NCBI RefSeq assembly: GCF_011386835.1 | Contig: NW_027053043.1 | Coordinates: 1 to 64,000 of the forward strand | DNA: 64,000 bases | Direction of reading: 5' to 3' | From: Chrysemys picta bellii | Taxonomy: Eukaryota; Chordata; Testudines; Emydidae | Shown: positions 56,982 through 64,000 of the stretch, piece by piece | How the letters are laid out: each line of letters opens with the position of its first letter | Position numbering within the stretch: position 1 is the stretch's first letter | Position numbers and translations under genes: made by a program | The notes under the pieces: generated by a model | The model's input: the letters and a program-made list of their open reading frames with translations, nothing else | What the model was told of the DNA's origin: nothing | Database searches by the model: none

Positions 56982-58421
56982 CAAATAAATCTGTTAGTCT
57001 TTAAGGTGCCACCAGACTCCTTGTTGTTTTCCTAATATCCCCAGTGATTCTACGGGACAAAATCCCAGGGAGGGAATAAAATTCTGCCACCTTAAACTAG
57101 TGTTTTCCATGCCTAGAATTCAGATGGCACCAGGTGGATCAGACTGAACAGGTTACAAACCTCTCCGAGGCACTTACTTTCTCAACAGGGACTTCTGTTT
57201 TCTAGTAAAATGGGTAAAAGGAAAGGAGAAAACTTGAAAGAGGCTCCTGCTCACACTCACATATGTGAACCCTAATACTCTCTCAGTCCTCAAAGAGAGC
57301 TCGAGAAGGAGACTTGCTAAAGCAAAGCCAAAGGGGTCTCTGAGGTTTCCCTGGCCCTGCGCTCCTGTCCTGCCTGGCTGATGTCAGCATCTCTCTCTCA
57401 GGTAACCACCTCCCTAACACCTTTGACCCATAGGCTGAGCTCCAGGATAAGGCCTTTGTGATATCACTGCCACACCCAACCAAACCCTAAAGTGCTAATG
57501 TCCTGCTACTGGCCTGACACTTTGAAGGTTTGAGCTACTCTCTGTGGATCACCCCACTCAATGCATCCTCATTCTAGGAAGCAAGCGGGCTAGACAGTAA
57601 AACATCAGAGGCTGCTCCCAATGCTACACTCAGTGTTTCCAAAATTAGTAGACTTTATGGTCACAAGAGACCTTTAGAGCATCTAATCTAACCCGCTGCA
57701 TATCATAGGCTTACTGTATAGTACAATAGTTACTCTTTGGGCACACACATTCCAGAAAGGCATCTAGTCTTCATTCAATGACATCAAGAGATGGAGAATC
57801 CACCACTTTCCCTTTTAGTGAGGGCCAGGGGGCTCCATTTCCCCTTCCACTAGCTCCCCATTTACAGTGAGCCAGAGCAGTACCTGCAGCAGGGAGCGGG
57901 AGTTGCTGAAGGCCTCAGAGGAACAGCCCGTGCAGTGTCTCAGGCACCTGGCGCAAGTGCCGGATGATGCGGAGCTGGTGCATCACTTTGGCCGTGACGT
58001 CCTCCTGCTGCAAGGGAACGAGAACCTGTCAGAGACTCAAAAGTCCCGAGGAATCAGGGGGAATTAAGGGCACCTGGAACCAGCAGTATTTCCACCCACC
58101 ACCTGCCCACCGCTGAGGGATGAATTCACCTCCTGAACCCCAGAATGGAGTCTTCTTGTCCTTTCTAGTATCCTCCGGTGCCAACCCCCCTCCTTGTAGG
58201 ATTAGCTCCTGCTACCTCCCCCTCAGTGTTCTTCACAGCTGTTCCACCTCCAAACCAAACCTCAAGTTATCAGAACCCTCTTCTGCACCCCCAACCAGGT
58301 TGGGCATCGAGGCGGCTCTAGCGGGGGGGCAGGAGGGATTCTGCCAGAAGTGAAGTGGGTTGAGGGGAGGTTGAGATCTTGCCCCAAGTCATCCCAGACA
58401 CTAATGCTAAGCCACAGGATG

Positions 58422-61400
58422 GCAGCATCTAGTGTCAGTGGAGTCCAAGCACTATTTCAACCATACAGTTTTGGATGAACTCCCCACAAGGGGAGGTGAA
58501 GAGCACCCCCAGCAACACACACACAAACACACACACACACACACCACTCCTGGTGGTGAAAGGGGAACAGGAGAAAGGACAAAAGAAGTAAGAGATGAAG
58601 AGAAAGGAAGGAGGGATAGAGGAAAAGGTAAAACGAAAAGGACAAACCCTAATGTCCCCAGTGATTCTACGGGACAAAAATCCAGGGAGGGAATAAAATT
58701 CTGCCATCTTAAACTACTGTTTTCCATGCCTAGAATTCAGCTGGCACCAGATGGATCAGACTGAGCAGGTTCCAAAACCTCTTGGAGGCTCTTACCTTCT
58801 AAATAGGGACGTCTGTTTTCTAGTAAAATCCGTCAAAAGGAAAGGAGAAAACTCGAAAGAGGCTCCTGCTCACACTCACATACGTCAACCCTAACACTCT
58901 CTCAGTCCTCAAAGAGAGACCTCGAGAAGGAGACTTGCTGAAGCAAAGCCACAGGGGTCTCTGAGGTTTCCCTGGCCCTGTGCTCCTGTCCTGCCAGGCT
59001 GATGTCAGCATCTCTCTCGGAGGTCACCACCTCCCTAACACCTTTGACCAATAGGCTGACGTCCTGCAAAAGGCCTTTGTGATATCACTGCCACACCCAC
59101 CCTTCCCCGGAAGTGCTAATGTCCTGCTGCTGGCCTGACACTTTGAAGGTTTCAGCTACTCTCTGTGGATCACCCCACTCAATGCCTGTTCATTCTAGGA
59201 AGCAAGCCGGCTAGATGGTAAAACATCAGAGGCTGCTCCCAATGCTACACTCAGTGTTTCCAAAATTAGGGGACTTTATGGCCAGAAGAGACCTTTAGAG
59301 CATCTCATCTAACCCCTTGCATACCATAGGCTTGCTGTATAGTACAATAGTTACTCTTTGGGCACACACATTCCAGAAAGGCATCTAGTCTTCCTTCAAT
59401 GACATCAAGAGATGGAGAATCCACCACTTTCCCTTTTAGTGAGTGCCAGGGGGCTCCATTTCCCCTTCCACTAGCTCCCCATTTACAGTGAGACAGAGCA
59501 GTACCTGCAGCAGGGAGCGGGAGTTGCTGATGGCCTCAGAGGCACAGCCCCTGCAGTGTCTCAGGAATCTGGCGCAAGTGCCGGATGATGCGGAGCTGGT
59601 GCATCACTTTGGGCCGTGACGTCCTCCTGCTGCAAGGGAACGAGAACCTGTCAGAGACTCAAACGCCCCGAGGAATCAGCGGGAATTAAGGGCACCTGGA
59701 ACCAGCACTACTTCCACCCATCACCTGCCCACCACTGAGGGATAAATTCACCTCCTGAACCCCAGAATGGAGTCTTCTTGTCCTTTCTAGTAACCTCCAG
59801 TGACAACCCCCCTCCTTGAAGGATGAGCTCCTGCTATCTCCCCCTCAGTGCCCTTGACAGCTGTTCCACCTCCAAACTACAGCTCAAGTTATTAGTACCT
59901 TTGGACACAGACTGGCTAACCTAGTGAGGAGGGCTTTAAACTAGGTTCGACGGGGACAGGTGAGCAAAGCCCACAGGTAAGTGGGGAACATGGAGACCGG
60001 GGAGATGGGTCAAAAACGAGAGAGAGTGTGGGCTATATTGTCAGAGGGAAAGGAGGGTCAGGACAAAACTGGGAGGAAAGATCAAACCAGTATCTTAGAT
60101 GCCTATATACAAATGTGAGAAGTATGGGGAATAAGCAGGAAGAACTGGAAGTGCTAATAAATAAATACAACTATGACATTGTTGGCATCACTGAAACTTG
60201 GTGGGATAATACACATGATTGGAATGTTGGTGTGGATGGGTACAGCTTGCTCAGGAAGGATAGACAGGGGAAAAAGGGAGGAGGTGTTGCCTTGTATATT
60301 AAAAATGTACACACTTGGACTGAGGTAGAGATGGACATAGGAGACGGAAGTGTTGAGAGTCTCTGGGTTAGGCTAAAAGGGGTAAAAAACAAGGGAGATG
60401 TCATGCTAGGAGTCTACTACAGGCCACCTAACCAGGTGGAAGAGGTGGATGAGGCTTTTTTTAAGCAACTAACAAAATCATCCAAAGCCCAAGATTTGGT
60501 GGTGATGGGGGACTTCAACTATCCGGCTATATGTTGGGAAAATAACACAGCGGGGCACAGTCTATCCAACAAATTCCTGGACTGCATTGAAGACAACTTT
60601 TTATTTCAGAAGGTTGAAAAAGCTACTGGGGGGAAGCTGTTCTAGACTTGATTTTAACAAATAGGGAAGAACTCGATGAGAATTTGAAAGTAGAAGGCAG
60701 CCTGGGTGAAAGTGATCATGAAATCATAGAGTTTGCAATTCTAAGGAAGGGTAGAAGGGAGAACAGCAAAATAGAGACAATGGATTTCAGGAAGGCAGAT
60801 TTTGGTAAGCTCAGAGAGCTGATCGGTAAGGTCCCATGGGAATCAAGACTGAGGGGAAAAACAACTGAGGAGAGTTGGCAGTTTTTCAAAGGGACACTAT
60901 TAAGGGCCCAAAAGCAAGCTATTCCACTGGTTAGGAAAGATAGAAAATGTGGCAAAAGACCACCTTGGCTTAACCATGAGATCTTGCATGATCTAAAAAA
61001 TAAAAAGGAGTCATATCAAAAATGGAAACTGGGACAGATTACAAAGGATGAATATAGGCAAACAACACAGGAATGCAGGGGCAAGATTAGAAAGGCAAAG
61101 GCACAAAATGAGCTCAAACTAGCTACGGGAATAAAGGGAAACAAGAAGACTTTTTATCAATACATTAGAAGCAAGAGGAAGACCAAAGACAGGGTAGGCC
61201 CACTGCTTAGTGAAGAGGGAGAAACAGTAACAGGAAACTTGGAAATGGCGGAGATGCTTAATGACTTCTTTGTTTCGGTCTTCACCGAGAAGTCTGAAGG
61301 AATGCCTAACATAGTGAATGCTAATGGGAAGGGGGTAGGTTTAGCAGATAAAATAAAAAAAGAACAAGTTAAAAATCACTTAGAAAAGTTAGATGCCTGC

Positions 61401-62861
61401 AAGTCACCCGGGCCTGATGAAATGCATCCTAGAATACTCAAGGAGCTAATAGAGGAGGTATCTGAGCCTCTAGCTATTATCTTTGGAAAATCATGGGAGA
61501 CGGGAGAGATTCCAGAAGACTGGAAAAGGGCAAATATAGTGCCCATCTATAAAAAGGGAAATAAAAACAAGCCAGGAAACTACAGACCCCAGTGAGTTTA
61601 ACTTCTGTGCCAGGGAAGATAATGGAGCAAGTAATTAAGGAAATCATCTGCAAACACTTGGAAGGTGGTAAGGTGATAGGGAACAGCCAGCATGGATTTG
61701 TGAAGAACAAATCATGTCAAACCAATCTGATAGCTTTCTTTGATAGGATAACGAGCCTTGTGGATAAGGGTGAGGCTGTGGATGTGGTATACCTAGACTT
61801 TAGTAAGGCATTTGATACGGTCTCGCATGATATTCTTATTGATAAACTAGGCAAATACAATTTAGATGGGGCTACTATAAGGTGGGTGCATAACTGGCTG
61901 GATAACCGTACTCAGAGAGTTGTTATTAATAGTTCCCAATCCTGCTGGAAAGCCATAACGAGTGGGGTATCGCAGGGGTCTGTTTTGGGACCGGCGCTGT
62001 TCAATATCTTCATCAACGACTTAGATATTGGCATAGAAAGTACGCTTATTAAGTTTGCGGATGATACCAAACTGGGAGGGATTGCAACTGCTTTGGAGGA
62101 CAGGGTCATAATTCAAAATGATCTGGACAAATTGGAGAAATGGTCTGAGTTAAACAGGATGAAGTTTAACAAAGACAAATGCAAAGTGCTCCACTTAGGA
62201 AGGAACAATCAGTTTCACACATACAGAATGGGAAGAGACTGTCTAGGAAGGAGTACGGCAGAAAGGGATCTAGGGGTTATAGTGGACCACAAGCTAAATA
62301 TGAGTCAACAGTGTGATGCTGTTGCAAAAAAAGCAAACCTGATTCTGGGATGTATTAACAGGTGTGTTGTGAGCAAGACACGAGAAGTCAGTCTTCCGCT
62401 CTACTCTGCTCTGGTTAGGCCTCAGCTGGAGTATTGTGTCCAGTTCTGGGCACCGCATTTTAAAAAAGATGTGGAGAAATTGGAAAGGGTCCAGAGAAGA
62501 GCAACAAGAATGATTAAAGGTCTTGAGAACATGACCTATGAAGGAAGGCTGAAAGAATTGGCTTTGTTTAGTTTGGAAAAGAGAAGACTGAGAGGAGACA
62601 TGATAGCAGTTTTCAGGTATTTAAAAGGGTGTCATAAGGAGGAGGGAGAAAACTTGTTCACCTTAGCCTCTAAGGATAGAACCAGAAGCAATGGGTTTCA
62701 AGTGCAGCAAGGGAGGTCTAGGTTGGACATTAGGAAAAAGTTCCTAACTGTCAGGGTGGTTAAACACTGGAATAAATTGCCGAGGGAGGTTGTGGAATCT
62801 CCATCTCTTGAGATATTTAAGAGTAGGTTAGATAAATGTCTATCAGGGATGGTATTTGGTC
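58422..62861 (+). repeat. macrosatellite M16 (carries CR1-B3), last monomer
   Basis: It resembles M8 through the (CA)n region and up to CR1-B3. Macrosatellite sequence does not resume within the window after the CR1-C insertion. Confidence 0.83.
59897..62861 (+). mobile_element. CR1 LINE (CR1-B3), 3' end interrupted by CR1-C
   Basis: Left break point is as in B1 and B2. The 3' UTR is cut at 'ggtatttggtc' by an opposite-strand CR1. A 9-bp deletion at ~62850 between two GATGGT repeats removes the stop codon. Confidence 0.9.
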
Positions 62862-62875
62862 TTATAGACTCATAG
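60028..62875 (+). pseudogene. CR1-B3 ORF2, two frameshifts, read-through C-terminus
   Basis: The frameshifts are the same as in B2 (near 60620 and 61589), giving frames 60028-60645, 60648-61595 and 61592-62875. The last is 427 codons with [23 protein letters not shown] and FADDTKLGG. Because the normal stop is lost in the 9-bp deletion, it extends six residues (FGLIDS) into the inserted CR1-C. Confidence 0.9.
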
Positions 62876-64000
62876 ACTTTAAGGTCAGAAGGGACCATTA
62901 TGATCATCTGGTCTGACCCCCTGCATGCTGCAGGCCACAAGACCCTTCCCTGGACTGTGCCGTTGAAGTCCCCAATCCTGTGTTTTAGTGACTTCAATCG
63001 GCAGGGACCCTCCTGCTAGTGATCCCTGCCCCATGCTGCGGAGGAAGGCGAAAAACCTCCAGAGGCTCAGCCAATCTACCCTGGAGGAAAATTCCTTCCC
63101 GACCCCAAATATGGCGATCAGTAATACCCCGAGCATGTAGGCAAGTGTCTCTAGCCTGACCCTTGTTTGCCATTATGCTATTTACGTACCATTGCTTGGT
63201 TTTCCTCGGCTACTATGTTTTACCATTAAACCATTCCCTCCATAAACTTATCCAACTTAATCTTAAAACCAGACAGGTCCGTTGCCCCCACCGTTTCCCT
63301 CGGAAGGCCGTTCCAATATTTCACCCCTCTGACGGTCAGAAACCTTCGTCTGATTTCAAGCCTGAACTTCCCCACGGCCAGTTTATATCCATTGGTTCTC
63401 GTGTCCACATTAGTACTCAGCTGAAATAATTCCTCTCCCTCCCTTGTATTTATCCCTCTGATATATTTAAAGATAGCAATCATATCCCCCCTCAGCCTTC
63501 GTTTTGTCAGACTAAACAACCCGAGCTCCTCTAATCTCTTTTCATACGACAGGTTTTCCATTCCTCTGATCATCCTAGTCGCCCTTCTCTGCACCCGTTC
63601 CAATTTGAGTTCATCTTTTTTAAACATGGGAGACCAGAACTACACACAGTACTCCAAATGAGGTCTCACCAGCGCCGTATACAACGGAAGCAGGACCTCC
63701 TTATCCCTACTAGATATACCTCGCCTAATACATCCCAAGACCGCATTGGCTTTTTTCACAGCCACGTCACATTGTCGACTCATAGTCATCCTGCGGTCTA
63801 CAAGGACCCCTAGGTCCTTCTCCTCTTCCGTTACTTCTAACCAATGCGTCCCCATCTTGTAACTAAAATTGTTATTAGTCATCCCCAAGTGCATCACCTT
63901 ACACTTTTCACTATTAAATTTCATCTTATTTCTGACACTCCAATTCACAAGCTCATTCAAGTCTCCCTGCAGAATATCCCTATCCTCCTCCGAATTTGCA
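62862..64000 (-). mobile_element. CR1 LINE, minus strand, other subfamily (CR1-C)
   Basis: On the minus strand the element runs from the right edge through the RT C-terminus and a ~360-bp 3' UTR to a 3' end 'agtctatgagtctata', a variant of the CR1 octamer end. It lies inside CR1-B3 and so is younger than that insertion. The 3' UTR and protein differ clearly from CR1-A and CR1-B. Confidence 0.88.
63226..64000 (-). pseudogene. CR1-C ORF2 C-terminal part, one stop
   Basis: One frame is open from the right edge (64000) to the stop at 63226, apart from TAG at 63640-63642 in the LEYCVQFW motif (Gln to stop). It has [38 protein letters not shown] and a C-terminal KLDKFMEGMV, all typical of the CR1 RT tail. 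The RT core lies beyond the window. Confidence 0.88.

Larger units (their letters stand above)
53609..57030 (+). mobile_element. Penelope-like element (PLE-2), truncated plus complete tandem copy (F3+P3)
   Basis: At 3422 bp it has the same length as F2+P2, with the same 13-bp target duplication (53596-53608 and 57031-57043). It shares the eight-A frameshift in the truncated copy and the motif A change in the complete copy, so it is a segmental duplicate. Confidence 0.92.
53354..58421 (+). repeat. macrosatellite M15 (carries PLE dimer)
   Basis: M15 is ~1.63 kb without the PLE dimer. Its 3' part (57640-57760) shares variants ('tagtagactttatgg', 'cacaagagacc', 'ttactctttggg') with the region downstream of CR1-A1 in M6, not with M4 or M11. 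Confidence 0.84.
7315..62861. repeat. macrosatellite array with nested retroelements (higher-order repeat)
   Basis: A ~1.5-1.65-kb monomer recurs about 16 times in one orientation, counted by the anchor 'gcagcatcta'. Each monomer carries, in order: (CA)n, a purine-rich tract, 'gacgtctgttttctag', a CCAAT/CRE-like pair, an antisense CR1 relic, a 'gagccagagcagtacctgcag' segment and 'cctgtcagagactcaaacg'. M2-M6 recur as M9-M13 with the same insertions, giving a 19-23-kb higher-order unit; M14-M16 form a partial third unit. Individual stretches match different partners, so the array is a mosaic. No monomer shows a constrained reading frame. Confidence 0.88.

Noticed and set aside
7315..62861. CRISPR-like or bacterial system in the repeated blocks
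   Set aside because: The repeats are kilobase monomers, 46-79-bp minisatellites and CA runs, with no short repeats separated by unique spacers and no prokaryotic gene structure.

Overview
The window is repeat DNA from end to end. I found no host gene, tRNA, rRNA, CRISPR array or bacterial signal. The elements point to a non-avian sauropsid, most likely a turtle: several CR1 LINE copies carrying the (ATTCTATG)n 3' end, Penelope-like elements (PLEs) with a reverse transcriptase (RT) plus GIY-YIG endonuclease, and short LTR elements. The species call is an inference from element types; no database was searched.

Region 1 (1-7314). Positions 1-6689 hold a head-to-tail array of a PLE on the minus strand with an exact 2880-bp period (about 2.3 units). 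The middle unit has an uninterrupted 893-codon frame (2412-5093). The array abuts a fragment of an LTR-like element (6690-7314).

Region 2 (7315-62861). This is a macrosatellite of about 16 monomers of roughly 1.5-1.65 kb, each with a (CA)n tract, a purine-rich tract, a CCAAT/CRE-like pair and an antisense relic of an old CR1 3' end. Younger elements sit in particular monomers and were copied along with them, giving a higher-order repeat. The monomer order reads: M1 (CR1-A0 and CR1-B1), M2 (TGTCA...TGACA element), M3, M4 (PLE), M5 (TGTAG...CTACA element), M6 (CR1-A1 holding a 443-bp solo LTR), M7, M8 (CR1-B2), M9-M13 (a second copy of M2-M6), M14, M15 (PLE), M16 (CR1-B3). Identical insertion points, target duplications and shared frame lesions show that most copies arose by segmental duplication, not new insertion. 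The blocks also differ: a PLE dimer versus a single truncated unit, 1 versus 4 copies of a 46-bp minisatellite, 2 versus 3 copies of a ~79-bp repeat, and (CA)n lengths.

Region 3 (62862-64000). A minus-strand CR1 of a different subfamily (CR1-C) is inserted in the 3' end of CR1-B3 and runs off the right edge.

The coding content is entirely retrotransposon-derived. Only the PLE frame at 2412-5093 looks intact. The plus-strand PLEs are doubly disabled (frameshift plus a lost catalytic Asp in RT motif A), and every CR1 ORF2 carries at least one stop or frameshift.
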